Source of the DNA: Hydrogenimonas sp.
Lineage (GTDB): Bacteria; Campylobacterota; Campylobacteria; Campylobacterales; Hydrogenimonadaceae
Assembly: GCF_029933015.1 (NCBI RefSeq)
Contig: NZ_JAOZOZ010000066.1
Coordinates: forward strand, 1 to 8,585
Direction of reading: 5' to 3'
DNA length: 8,585 nucleotides
Shown here: one piece after another, positions 1-7,051 of the stretch
Layout of the letters: the number at the start of each line of letters is the position of its first letter
Numbering within the stretch: the first letter of the stretch is position 1
Notes under the pieces: model-generated
Seen by the model: only the letters and a program-made list of their open reading frames with translations
Told to the model about the DNA's origin: nothing
Database searches by the model: none
Translations under genes and position numbers: made by a program

Positions 1-1337
1 TTCTCCTTGCCCCCTTTGTATTCGGCCACTTTGTCGGCGTTGGCGGCGAGCACTTCGTCGATCATCGCCAGGATGGCTCCGTCGTCGCTCACCTGTTTGA
101 GGCCCAGCTTTTCGATCGCTTCGTCGACTTCCGCACCCTCGTGTTCGAAAAGGTAGTCGAGTACATCCTTGCCCGCTTTTCCGCTGATGGTGCCGTCGGC
201 GATCCGTTTGACGATCATGGCCAGCTGTGCGGGTCTCACAGGCGCATCCTCCACGCCCATTCCCCCTTTGAGCCGTGCCGGCAGCTCCACCGTGAGCCAT
301 TTGGCGGCCTCTTTGGGTGCCGCGCCCGCTTCGACCATCTCTTCGAAATAGGCGGCCGTTTCGACCTCGGCGGTGATCACCGCGGCGTCGTACGGGCGCA
401 AACCGAACTCCTTCACATAGCGTTCCCGCTTTTCGTCGGGCATTTCCGGAATATGGCTGGCCGACTCTATCAGCTCTTCGTCCAGAATCACCGGCAGCAG
501 GTCGGGCTCGGGGAAGTAGCGGTAGTCGGCGCTGTCCTCCTTGCCCCGCATGGAGCGTGTTTCGCCCTTGTTTGGATCGAAAAGCCGCGTCTCCTGCCAC
601 ACCTCCTCGTCGTAGACACCATCCTCCCACGCCTCGATCTGACGCTCCACCTCGTAGCCGATCGCCTGATGGATGAATTTGAAACTGTTCATGTTCTTGA
701 TCTCGACGCGGGTGTAGAGTTTGTCGTCCCCTTTGGGGCGGATCGAGACGTTGACGTCGCAGCGGAAGGAGCCCTCCTGCATGTTGGCGTCGCTGATGCC
801 CAGATACCTGACGATGGCATGGAGTTTCTTGAGGTAGCGTACCGCCTCGTCGGCGCTGCGCATATCAGGTTCGCTGACGATCTCCAGCAGCGGCGTGCCG
901 GCGCGGTTGAGATCGACCAGAGAGTGGTCGCCTTCGTGCATGTTCTTGCCCGCATCCTCCTCCAGATGGGCCCGGGTGATGCCGATGCGCTTCTGGCTGC
1001 CGTCGTCGAAATCGATCATCAGGTGGCCGCCCTCGACGATCGGTATCTCGAACTGGCTGATCTGGTACCCTTTCGGAAGGTCCGGATAGAAGTAGTTCTT
1101 GCGGTTGAAGACCGATTTCCTGTGGACGGTGGCGTCGATGGCGTTGCCGAACATCATCGCCTTTCTGACCGCCTCTTTGTTGAGGACCGGAAGTGCGCCG
1201 GGAAGCCCCAGACAGACCGGACAGGTGTGGGTGTTCTGGGGATCGGCGAAACTGGTGGCGCAGTTGCAGAAGATTTTGGTTTTGGTATTGAGCTGGACGT
1301 GGACTTCGAGTCCGATAATCACTTCGAAAGCACTCAT
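1..1337 (-). CDS. gatB: Aspartyl/glutamyl-tRNA(Asn/Gln) amidotransferase subunit B (3' end cut by window edge)
   Basis: GatB is the kinase/tRNA-binding subunit of the cytoplasmic GatCAB complex. The complex converts misacylated Glu-tRNA(Gln) and Asp-tRNA(Asn) to Gln-tRNA(Gln) and Asn-tRNA(Asn), using ammonia released by GatA. Reading leftwards from the ATG at 1337, I see the GatB N-terminus IIGLEVHVQL (residues 7-16). A zinc-type cysteine set follows (C24, C26, then CPVC at 39-42), and then the hallmark FNRKNYFYPDLPKGYQISQ (77-95). Further on is a block near residue 180 with GSFRCDVNVSIRP. The C-terminal part has the helical, YqeY-like tail (GGMGVEDAPVRPAQLAMIVKR). The frame is open for 445 codons to base 1, so about 30 of the usual ~475 residues lie outside the window. 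It starts 5 nt after the ThiE-like gene, so it is probably cotranscribed with it. Identification is secure. Confidence 0.97.
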   Translation of the reverse strand, partial: MSAFEVIIGLEVHVQLNTKTKIFCNCATSFADPQNTHTCPVCLGLPGALPVLNKEAVRKAMMFGNAIDATVHRKSVFNRKNYFYPDLPKGYQISQFEIPIVEGGHLMIDFDDGSQKRIGITRAHLEEDAGKNMHEGDHSLVDLNRAGTPLLEIVSEPDMRSADEAVRYLKKLHAIVRYLGISDANMQEGSFRCDVNVSIRPKGDDKLYTRVEIKNMNSFKFIHQAIGYEVERQIEAWEDGVYDEEVWQETRLFDPNKGETRSMRGKEDSADYRYFPEPDLLPVILDEELIESASHIPEMPDEKRERYVKEFGLRPYDAAVITAEVETAAYFEEMVEAGAAPKEAAKWLTVELPARLKGGMGVEDAPVRPAQLAMIVKRIADGTISGKAGKDVLDYLFEHEGAEVDEAIEKLGLKQVSDDGAILAMIDEVLAANADKVAEYKGGKE

Positions 1338-1342
1338 ATTTT

Positions 1343-1924
1343 TCAGATTTCCTTACATGGTGTCATAGGGGGTACGAAATATCGTATCGACGCGAAACCG
1401 TCGGCTCCGGCTCTTTCGACGGCTTCGATCTGCTCTTCCGTCACGATGCCGCCGAGCGCGAAGAGTTTGATAGATATTTTATCTCTTATTTCTTTTAACT
1501 TCTCTAAACCCTGGGCGGGCCCTTTGCCGGGGGTGTCGAATATGGGGCTGAAGGTCACGGCGTCGGCCCCCTCTCTTTGCGCTTTTTCCGCTTCGTGGAG
1601 AGTGTGGGTGCTGACGATCGTCCACAATCCCTTCTCTTTCGCCTCCGCGATCCTATCGAAGGCATGGGAGGGAAGATGGATACCGTCGGCCCCCAGTCTG
1701 GCCGCCAGCGCCACATCGGTGTGCAGCAGAAACTTCACATCGGGAAAATCGGATCGAAGCGAAAGAAACGACCGGGCTGGTTCGGAATAGTTTGGCGCCC
1801 TCTTGTCTCTGAGACAGATCAGGTCGACACGCATCGACGAGAGCGTCGTAAAAAGTCTCTCTTTCAGCGTCGAAGGTTCGCGAGTGTAGTGGGAGGGGTC
1901 AGTGATGGCGTAGCGAAGGATCAT
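1343..1924 (-). CDS. ThiE/TenI-family thiamine phosphate synthase-like protein
   Basis: This is a 193-residue (beta/alpha)8-barrel protein of the ThiE/TenI family. ThiE joins hydroxymethylpyrimidine-PP to thiazole phosphate; TenI is a thiazole tautomerase. Family landmarks are YAITD at residues 5-9 and LRDK (38-41, cf. ThiE QLR.K). These are followed by GADGIHLPS (78-86, cf. GADGVHLGQ), VSTHTLHEA (104-112), SPIFDTPGKG (126-135, cf. GPIFPT.TK) and ALGGI (156-160). The ThiE 'ND' signature before VDLA is replaced by HTD (68-70), and GQ is replaced by PS, so the thiamine phosphate synthase active site is not fully kept. The protein is slightly short (ThiE ~210). The ATG at 1924 is favoured because it puts YAITD at the right distance from the N-terminus. 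It overlaps the upstream membrane-protein gene by 26 nt. Family membership is firm; the reaction is uncertain (ThiE, TenI-like, or another role). Confidence 0.85.
   Translation of the reverse strand: MILRYAITDPSHYTREPSTLKERLFTTLSSMRVDLICLRDKRAPNYSEPARSFLSLRSDFPDVKFLLHTDVALAARLGADGIHLPSHAFDRIAEAKEKGLWTIVSTHTLHEAEKAQREGADAVTFSPIFDTPGKGPAQGLEKLKEIRDKISIKLFALGGIVTEEQIEAVERAGADGFASIRYFVPPMTPCKEI
1348..1354 (-). promoter_or_regulatory. Shine-Dalgarno of gatB inside the end of the upstream gene
   Basis: On the minus strand AAGGAAA lies inside the last codons of the ThiE-like gene, about 10-12 nt before the gatB ATG at 1337. The spacing is somewhat long but usable. It supports the 1337 start and translation of gatB from a shared transcript. 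Confidence 0.5.
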
Positions 1925-2189
1925 CGCTTCGGCCCAGTGAGGTTTTGATCTGTTCGAGCAGACGGGTCTGGTGTTTGAGCTCCCGGTACTTGTCGAACTG
2001 CAGAGCCGCCACTTCCAGAAGGACGACGCACAGAAGTCCGAAAAGCGAGCCCACGATACCGGCCATGACCGCGATGAAAAATCCGAAAGGGAGAAACGAC
2101 CAGAAGAGAAAGACGGCGCCCAGCAGAACGATCGCCCAGGCGGCGCCGAGGAGGAAACTGACGATGGTTTCGGCGATCGTTCGTTTCAA
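1899..2189 (-). CDS. Small two-helix inner-membrane protein downstream of atpB
   Basis: This is a hypothetical 96-residue membrane protein. It has two hydrophobic helices, roughly residues 9-30 and 33-60. They are joined by a short Pro/Gly turn (FLPFGFF) and followed by a charged, probably helical cytoplasmic tail (FDKYRELKHQTRLLEQIKTSL, roughly 65-85) that could form a coiled coil. The frame is open further upstream, but that part lies inside atpB in another frame and translates to Arg/Pro-rich nonsense. The only reasonable start after the atpB stop is the TTG at 2189, with AGGGA about 7 nt upstream. The tail overlaps the ThiE-like gene by 26 nt. A small membrane protein also follows atpB in C. 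jejuni (Cj1203c, from memory), so the pair is probably conserved. A role tied to the ATP synthase membrane sector is possible but unproven; the length and helix pattern resemble AtpI-like small proteins only loosely. Confidence 0.75.
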   Translation of the reverse strand: MKRTIAETIVSFLLGAAWAIVLLGAVFLFWSFLPFGFFIAVMAGIVGSLFGLLCVVLLEVAALQFDKYRELKHQTRLLEQIKTSLGRSDDPSLRHH

Positions 2190-2203
2190 AAGAGGATCCC
2201 TGA

Positions 2204-2884
2204 TTACAGAGATTCCTCTTCGAGCATGACGGCTCCGGCGAGATAGACGTAGGTCAGGATCATGAAGATGAACGTCTGCAGCAGCGCGGAGAACGCGAGG
2301 AGCAGGAACGCGGGAAGCGGAACGATCCAGGGAGCGAGCATCAGGAGGACCCACAGGAAGAGGTCGTCACCTTTGATGTTTCCGAAAAGTCGGAAAGAGA
2401 GGGAGATGATACGCGAGATATGGGAGACGATCTCGATCGGGAACATCAGGGGAGCCAGCAGCTTGACCGGACCCATGAAGTGGGCGAAATAGTGGACGAC
2501 ACCGTTCTTGCGGATACCTTCGAAGTTGTAGTAGACGAAGACGATGATCGCCAGGGGAAGTGTCATGTTGATGTTACCGGTGGGTGATTCGAAACCGGGA
2601 ATGATCCCCAGTACGTTGGCGATTAAGACGATGATACCGATCGTCGCGACCAGCGGCAGATACTTTTTCGCGTTGGTCTCGCCGATGACGTCGCGGCCCA
2701 TGGCGACGATACCCTGCAGATAGGCTTCCATCACGTTCTGCGTACCTGTCGGAACGAGTCTGAGAGACTTGGTCGCCATCTTCGCCAGCGCGAGGGCGAG
2801 AATCGCGGTCAAAAGGAGGTGGGTCGTAAAGATGAACCCGTGAGAGTGGTTGATTGCTCCAAAAAAGGTAAATACACCTTCCAT
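2204..2884 (-). CDS. atpB: F0F1 ATP synthase subunit a
   Basis: Subunit a forms the two proton half-channels against the c-ring in the inner membrane. The 226 residues match the length I recall for campylobacterote AtpB. The sequence is strongly hydrophobic with about five to six membrane spans. The essential arginine is visible in SLSFRLFGN (R165), followed by the group-typical IKGDDLFL. The last helix carries the conserved LLQTFIFMILTYVYL (201-215, Q203). The ATG at 2884 is preceded by a good ribosome site (AAGGA, 6 nt spacing). As in Campylobacter and Helicobacter, the gene stands apart from the rest of the ATP synthase genes: none of atpE, F, H, A, G, D or C is adjacent here. Downstream, a small membrane protein begins 14 nt after the stop. 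No missing residues are apparent. Confidence 0.97.
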   Translation of the reverse strand: MEGVFTFFGAINHSHGFIFTTHLLLTAILALALAKMATKSLRLVPTGTQNVMEAYLQGIVAMGRDVIGETNAKKYLPLVATIGIIVLIANVLGIIPGFESPTGNINMTLPLAIIVFVYYNFEGIRKNGVVHYFAHFMGPVKLLAPLMFPIEIVSHISRIISLSFRLFGNIKGDDLFLWVLLMLAPWIVPLPAFLLLAFSALLQTFIFMILTYVYLAGAVMLEEESL

Positions 2885-2953
2885 TCGGCTTCCTTTGTCT
2901 TAGATTTGTGCGATTTTAACATAAGGTCCATTAATCAGGCTTTAATATAACCC
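2885..2953 (-). promoter_or_regulatory. AT-rich gap with probable atpB promoter and Shine-Dalgarno
   Basis: This 69-nt gap is the only real break among the minus-strand genes. On the minus strand GTTAAAAT (2920-2913) fits the Campylobacter/Helicobacter extended -10 form GnTAnAAT. It would start transcription near 2906 and leave a leader of about 22 nt. A second possible -10, TATATT, lies at 2949-2944. No clear -35 is seen, which is normal for the main sigma factor of this group. The Shine-Dalgarno AAGGA is at 2895-2891, 6 nt before the ATG. There is no GC-rich terminator, so the upstream operon may read into atpB. Confidence 0.5.
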
Positions 2954-2960
2954 TTATATT
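2944..2960. repeat. Perfect AT-only inverted repeat across the DUF2400 stop codon
   Basis: AATATAA-CCC-TTATATT has 7-bp arms and a 3-nt loop. It spans the stop codon of the DUF2400 gene and the upstream edge of the atpB promoter gap. With an all-AT stem and no following T run on the minus strand, it is a poor intrinsic terminator. It may simply reflect promoter-like AT sequence or be a weak stem that protects the 3' end. Confidence 0.45.
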
Positions 2961-3712
2961 TCGCCCTTTTCCTGGCCCAGGCGGTAAAGTGCGAAGTCGT
3001 ATTTCACGGGATCCTCGGGAGAAAACTTTTTGAGCGCTTCGGTCAGCTCCACCGCCGCTTTCCAGTCGTAGGTTCTACGCCGCAGAAGTCCGAGCCTGCG
3101 ACCCGTATGGAATGTATGGGTATCCAGGGGGATGATCAGATCGGCCCTCTCTACCATGCGCCATCGCCCCAGATCGAGGGCGCCTTGTCGGACCATCCAG
3201 CGCAGGAACATCATCCATCTTTTGTAGGTCGACCGGGGCCTGCCGTCGGAGGGTACACGGCCGATCAGAAAACGGTATCCTCTGCTTTCAAAGGGGTTGA
3301 GGCTCTCGAAATGACGGATCAGCGAGAAGACACCCTCGATGACGCGCCTTCGTCTGCCGTATCCCTCCATGAAAAGCTCCTCCATTCCGCCACGCCCCAG
3401 CCGCCGCAGCGTCAGAAAAATCTGGATGATATCTTCTCGGGACTGAAACCGGTAGTAGGCGTCGAGCTCTCTGCGGATCGCACCTTCTTCCATGTCGAGC
3501 AGGGAGAAATCGAAACTCTGGAGGAGTTCGACGATCTTTCCGGCATTGCCGTACCCGAACAGGGCGCAAAGCAGCACCGCCCGGTCGTCCTTCTGCTCCC
3601 TGGCCACAAGAAGCGGATCGGGTCTATCGAGCGAGAGTTCCGAGGGATCGTCACGTTTCGCCGCTTCCCTTTCCAGCCTTTCACGCAAGCCTGTAAAATC
3701 TCTTCCGTTCAC
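2954..3712 (-). CDS. TIGR02757/DUF2400 family protein, distant helix-hairpin-helix glycosylase-like
   Basis: This 252-residue conserved protein has no established function. The family signature is clear: KRWMMFLRWMVR (164-175), LIIPLDTHTFHTGRRLGLL (192-210) and the C-terminal DPVKYDFALYRLGQ (234-247). The order Lys-containing helix, then PLDTHT...RLGL, resembles the GxxKTA...VDTHV.R...RLGL order of endonuclease III/MutY-type DNA glycosylases. A base-excision role is therefore an attractive but unproven inference. No iron-sulfur cysteine loop is seen: C49 is the only cysteine. The start used is the GTG at 3712, which overlaps the end of rpoN by 32 nt; a TTG at 3688 (residue 9) is an alternative with a GGAAGAG about 10 nt upstream. 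It is the last gene of the overlapping operon. Family call is firm, function open. Confidence 0.88.
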   Translation of the reverse strand: MNGRDFTGLRERLEREAAKRDDPSELSLDRPDPLLVAREQKDDRAVLLCALFGYGNAGKIVELLQSFDFSLLDMEEGAIRRELDAYYRFQSREDIIQIFLTLRRLGRGGMEELFMEGYGRRRRVIEGVFSLIRHFESLNPFESRGYRFLIGRVPSDGRPRSTYKRWMMFLRWMVRQGALDLGRWRMVERADLIIPLDTHTFHTGRRLGLLRRRTYDWKAAVELTEALKKFSPEDPVKYDFALYRLGQEKGEI

Positions 3713-4940
3713 TCGACCCGCCTATCTGCATCTGTTTGCGGTACTTCGTCACGGTCCTTCGCACCATCTTCACACCGAACTTCTCTTCGATCATCTCCAG
3801 GAGCTTCTGGTCGCTGAAAGGTTTCTCCCTGTCTTCCGCGGCGATCGTGTCGGCGATGAACTGTTTGATCGCGGCGTTGCTCACCTCTTCGTCGGGGCCC
3901 GAGGTAAAAAAGGCTTTCATCGGAAAGACCCCCCTGTCGCAGGCGAGGTATTTGTTGGCGATGGCCCGGGAGATCGTCGAGGGATTGTGGTCGAACTCTT
4001 CGGCGATATCCTTGAGTTTCATCGGTCGGATGTCGCCTCCCTGGAAAAAGTCGTACTGAAACTCCACGATCATCAATCCGATTTTATAGAGTGTCGCTTT
4101 GCGCATCTGAAGCGCATCGAAGAGATCCCGCGCCTCCTTCACCTTCTTCCGCACGAAAGCGTGGTTGAGGCCGCCGTCCTCTATGACGATATCCGGATAG
4201 AATTCGTCGTTGATCTTCACTTCGATACGGTTCTCGTTTCCGGTGACGATCAGGTCGGGAATGGCAGGAGGCGACTCTTCCATCGTTTCGAGGGCGGGAG
4301 GGTTCTTGAAACGGCGTATCACGTCGATAGCCGAGCCATAGAGGGGATCGTTTCTGAAGCTGGAGATGTTTTCGAAATCCTCCAGCATTTTCGCCACGAA
4401 GGAGTAGAGAGGCTCCGTCACTTCGCTCTGACGAAGCTGGAAAAGCATCGCTTCGGCGGCGTCACGCGCTCCCACGCCCGAAGGCGTGAGCCACGCGAAC
4501 CGCTCTCTTATCTTCTCGACCTCTGCGGCACGCACACCCAGACGCTCCGCGATCTCTTTCACATCCCCCTCGAAATATCCCTCGGCCGAAATCTCTTCGA
4601 CGATGGCGTAGGCGATCTCTTCGCTCCGGGGAGTGGGGAAAAGCGGGGCGTTGATCTGCTCGTAAAGCCTTTCGTAGAGAGATTTTTGGTGGATCGTCAG
4701 CGCTTCGATCGTTTCGGAACTGCTGGAGCGTTCGCTTCGGTAGAGGACTTTTTTGGTGAACTTCGCGGAAAACTGCTCTTCGAATCCCGATCTCACTTCC
4801 ATATAGGGATTCTCTTTTTCGTAGGCTTTGAGCTGATCCTCCAGCTCTTCGAGCCCCGACTGGAGGATGGGCAGCCAGCTGCGCAAAGTGCTCGACAGCT
4901 TCGTTTTGAGGCCGGCACTCTGGGTCTGGCGCAATCTCAT
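3681..4940 (-). CDS. rpoN: RNA polymerase sigma-54 factor
   Basis: RpoN directs RNA polymerase to -24/-12 promoters and needs AAA+ activators. In Campylobacterota it chiefly drives flagellar hook and rod genes. Region I is at residues 1-50 (KLSSTLRSWLPILQSGLEELEDQL...ENPYME), less Gln-rich than in proteobacterial RpoN but typical of this phylum. The core-binding domain carries PSGVGARDAAEAMLFQL (153-169). The DNA-binding part has the HTH around 308-333 (KDIAEEFDHNPSTISRAIANKY) followed by RGVFPMKAFF. The RpoN box is VRRTVTKYRK (393-402), where the family has ARRTVAKYRE. At 419 residues it is within the normal short range for this phylum. The ATG at 4940 overlaps the lptB stop as ATGA and has only a weak Shine-Dalgarno, so translation is probably coupled to lptB. 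No -24/-12 promoter was found upstream. Confidence 0.97.
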   Translation of the reverse strand: MRLRQTQSAGLKTKLSSTLRSWLPILQSGLEELEDQLKAYEKENPYMEVRSGFEEQFSAKFTKKVLYRSERSSSSETIEALTIHQKSLYERLYEQINAPLFPTPRSEEIAYAIVEEISAEGYFEGDVKEIAERLGVRAAEVEKIRERFAWLTPSGVGARDAAEAMLFQLRQSEVTEPLYSFVAKMLEDFENISSFRNDPLYGSAIDVIRRFKNPPALETMEESPPAIPDLIVTGNENRIEVKINDEFYPDIVIEDGGLNHAFVRKKVKEARDLFDALQMRKATLYKIGLMIVEFQYDFFQGGDIRPMKLKDIAEEFDHNPSTISRAIANKYLACDRGVFPMKAFFTSGPDEEVSNAAIKQFIADTIAAEDREKPFSDQKLLEMIEEKFGVKMVRRTVTKYRKQMQIGGSSERKRFYRLA

Positions 4941-5659
4941 AGGGTGAAATGCTCTCCGAGATAGTGCTTGATCACCTCCGGATGGCTGGCGATCTCCTGG
5001 GATGTACCCTCCGCCATCAGCGCCCCTTCGTACATGACGTAGGCGCGATGGCAGATGCCCAGGGTCTCCCGGACGTTGTGGTCGGTGATAAGTACACCGA
5101 TATCGAGCTCCAGCAGCTGCCGGATGACGTTCTGGATATCGATGACGGCGATCGGGTCGACCCCGGCGAAAGGTTCGTCCAGCAGCAGAAACTTCGGCTT
5201 GTTCACCAGTGCCCTGGCGATTTCGGTACGCCGCCGCTCTCCACCGCTGAGGCGAATCCCTTTGCGGTTTCGGATCGGTTCGATGTTGAAAAGCTCCAGA
5301 AGGTTCTCGATCCGTTTTTCGGCACTCTTTTTATCGAGTTTCGCCGCCTCCGCCGCGATCAGGAGATTCTCCTCGACTGTCAGCTCCTTGAAGATGCTCG
5401 ACTCCTGGGGCAGATATCCGATGCCGCGGCGGGCACGGGTGTGCAGCGGCTCTTTCGTCACGTCGTCGTCGTCGATATAGACCTTCCCCTCCGTCACGGG
5501 GATCAATCCGCAGATCATGTAGAACGTCGTCGTCTTGCCCGCCCCGTTGGGTCCCAGAAGGCCTACGACCTCACCCGTTTTGAGTTCGAGCGAAATGCCG
5601 CGGACGATCATGTTTTTCTTGATCGTTTTGACCAGTTTTTCCGTTTTGAGTCTATGCAT
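4937..5659 (-). CDS. lptB: LPS export ABC transporter ATP-binding protein LptB
   Basis: LptB is the cytoplasmic ATPase that powers LptFG extraction of lipopolysaccharide (or lipooligosaccharide) from the inner membrane and its push along the Lpt bridge. All ATPase motifs are intact in 240 residues: Walker A GPNGAGKT (36-43), Q-loop YLPQESSIF (Q85), signature LSGGERRR (137-144), Walker B FLLLDEP (157-163) and the switch histidine in ITDHNVRET (H194). LSGGERRR, DEPFAGVDPIAV and TDHNVRETL are typical of LptB rather than of LivF/LivG relatives. The ATG at 5659 lies within the last codons of tsaE (8-nt overlap) and gives the expected N-terminus. The pairing with rpoN downstream is widespread in Gram-negative bacteria. 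No lptA or lptC is adjacent in this window. Confidence 0.96.
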   Translation of the reverse strand: MHRLKTEKLVKTIKKNMIVRGISLELKTGEVVGLLGPNGAGKTTTFYMICGLIPVTEGKVYIDDDDVTKEPLHTRARRGIGYLPQESSIFKELTVEENLLIAAEAAKLDKKSAEKRIENLLELFNIEPIRNRKGIRLSGGERRRTEIARALVNKPKFLLLDEPFAGVDPIAVIDIQNVIRQLLELDIGVLITDHNVRETLGICHRAYVMYEGALMAEGTSQEIASHPEVIKHYLGEHFTL

Positions 5660-6071
5660 CGTAGGTTATCCTGTATCGGCGTCGGTCTTCCGCCGGTTCG
5701 ATCTCGATCACGACGGTCTTGAATCCGTGGGCTTTCAGATAGTTTTCGAGGGCTTCGTCCCCCCACTCGATCAGATGCCACCCAGGCTCTTCCAGGCTCT
5801 CCAGAAGGCCCATCGCCAGAAATTTCTCGTTGGGACACTGGTAGAGATCGTAGTGGTAGAAGCCGTCGTCGTAGACCTGCTGGATCGAAAAGGTGGGCGA
5901 TGTCACCGCTTCACCGCATCCTTTCGCCCGGGCGAGCGCTTTGACGAGTGTCGTCTTGCCGGCGGCGAGATCTCCCCGCAGAAAGATGACGGCGTTATCA
6001 GGCAGCAGTTCGGCGATCTTTTCGGCAATCTCGTCGAGATTTTCGAGAGAGGCTTCCATCTCCTTCGTCAT
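5652..6071 (-). CDS. tsaE: tRNA threonylcarbamoyladenosine biosynthesis ATPase TsaE
   Basis: TsaE is the P-loop ATPase that resets the TsaB-TsaD complex during synthesis of t6A37 on ANN-decoding tRNAs. The 139 residues show Walker A GDLAAGKTT (33-41), the switch-like TSPTF (57-61), HYDLYQ (73-78) and the family-specific IEWGD (101-105). Length is typical (~130-155). The ATG at 6071 overlaps the trpD stop as ATGA, and the stop overlaps lptB by 8 nt, so it sits inside a coupled operon. In C. jejuni the matching gene is Cj0668, from memory, also just upstream of lptB and rpoN. Nothing unusual was seen in the protein. Confidence 0.95.
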   Translation of the reverse strand: MTKEMEASLENLDEIAEKIAELLPDNAVIFLRGDLAAGKTTLVKALARAKGCGEAVTSPTFSIQQVYDDGFYHYDLYQCPNEKFLAMGLLESLEEPGWHLIEWGDEALENYLKAHGFKTVVIEIEPAEDRRRYRITYDA

Positions 6072-7051
6072 AGGGCGTTGGATACCTCGACGATCTTTTT
6101 CAGAGCTTCCGCCGCTTTTCCCGAGTCGATCGTTTCACGGGCGATGGCGATCCCCTCTTCGAAATCCTTCGCCTTGCCGTCGACGATCAGCGCGCCGGCG
6201 GCGTTGATCAGCACGATGTCCCGCTTGGGCCCTTTAAGCTCTCCGGTAAGAATCTCCCGGGTGATCTTCGCGTTCTCTTGGGCATCGCCTCCGGCGATCG
6301 CTTCCAGAGGCACACGCTCGAACCCGTATTCGACCGGTTCGATCGTCTCGAGCCGCAGATGCTCCCCTTCCAGCACCGCCGCATCCGTCGGCGCGCCCAG
6401 AGAGATCTCGTCCAGCCCGTCCCTGCTGCTGACCACCATGGCCCGCTTCGATCCGAGTCTGCGGAGCGCTTTGGCGATTTTGGGGACGAAAGAGGGATCG
6501 AAGACACCGATGAACTGCTTTTCCACACCCGCGGGATTGCTCAGAGGCCCCAGAATGTTGAAAATGGTCCGATGGGGAATCGACTTTCTGATCGGCATGA
6601 CGAACTTCATCGCGGGATGGTGATAGATGGCGAAGATGAAAGTGAAGCCGCACTCTTGGAGCATCTTCACCTGCTGCTCGGGCGAAAGATCGAGTCTGAC
6701 GCCCAGTTGTTCCAGCATGTCGGCGCTGCCTGAACGGCTGGTGATGGATCGGTTGCCGTGTTTGGCCACATAGGATCCGGCACCCGCCAGCAGCAGAGAA
6801 ACGGTGGTGGAGATGTTGAAACTGCCGCTCTTGTCACCCCCCGTACCGCAATTGTCTATCAGTTTCACCCTCAGCTCCTCGGGCACCGGCAGTTTCACCG
6901 AGTGGGCCCGCATCACTTCGGCCGCCGCCGCGATCTCGTCGGTACTCTCGCCGCGCTCCGCCATCTCCACCAGCAGAGTTCTCGCCTCCTCCTCGTCCAT
7001 CAGTCCCAGAAAAAGACGCTCGAATGCCGTTTTCGCCTCTTCGTACGTCAT
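6068..7051 (-). CDS. trpD: Anthranilate phosphoribosyltransferase
   Basis: TrpD transfers phosphoribosyl from PRPP to anthranilate, the second committed step of tryptophan synthesis. The 327-residue protein has the PRPP loop DNCGTGGDKSGSFNIST (66-82), KHGNRSITSRSGSADMLE (97-114), HPAM (145-148), RTIFNILGPLSNPAG (161-175) and the metal-binding DGLDEIS (211-217). All active-site motifs look intact, so this is not an obvious trpD-like YbiB-type paralogue. It is a free-standing enzyme with no TrpG glutaminase fusion. Its neighbours are an S4 RNA-binding protein and tsaE, with ATGA-type overlaps at both ends, and no other trp gene is in the window. No trp leader peptide was seen. Tryptophan-specific control of this copy would have to come from elsewhere. 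Confidence 0.96.
   Translation of the reverse strand: MTYEEAKTAFERLFLGLMDEEEARTLLVEMAERGESTDEIAAAAEVMRAHSVKLPVPEELRVKLIDNCGTGGDKSGSFNISTTVSLLLAGAGSYVAKHGNRSITSRSGSADMLEQLGVRLDLSPEQQVKMLQECGFTFIFAIYHHPAMKFVMPIRKSIPHRTIFNILGPLSNPAGVEKQFIGVFDPSFVPKIAKALRRLGSKRAMVVSSRDGLDEISLGAPTDAAVLEGEHLRLETIEPVEYGFERVPLEAIAGGDAQENAKITREILTGELKGPKRDIVLINAAGALIVDGKAKDFEEGIAIARETIDSGKAAEALKKIVEVSNAL

Noticed and set aside
141..1790. 549-codon open frame on the plus strand
   Set aside because: It lies antisense to gatB and the ThiE-like gene. Its translation has no recognisable domain, and the minus-strand genes have full family motifs.
2190..2354. N-terminal extension of the small membrane protein into atpB
   Set aside because: The extension is Arg/Pro/Ala-rich and lies wholly inside atpB coding sequence in another frame. 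The TTG at 2189 gives a sensible membrane protein.
3492..4964. 490-codon open frame on the plus strand
   Set aside because: Antisense shadow of rpoN. Its Leu/His/Arg/Phe-heavy composition is what biased codons give on the opposite strand, and rpoN is certain.
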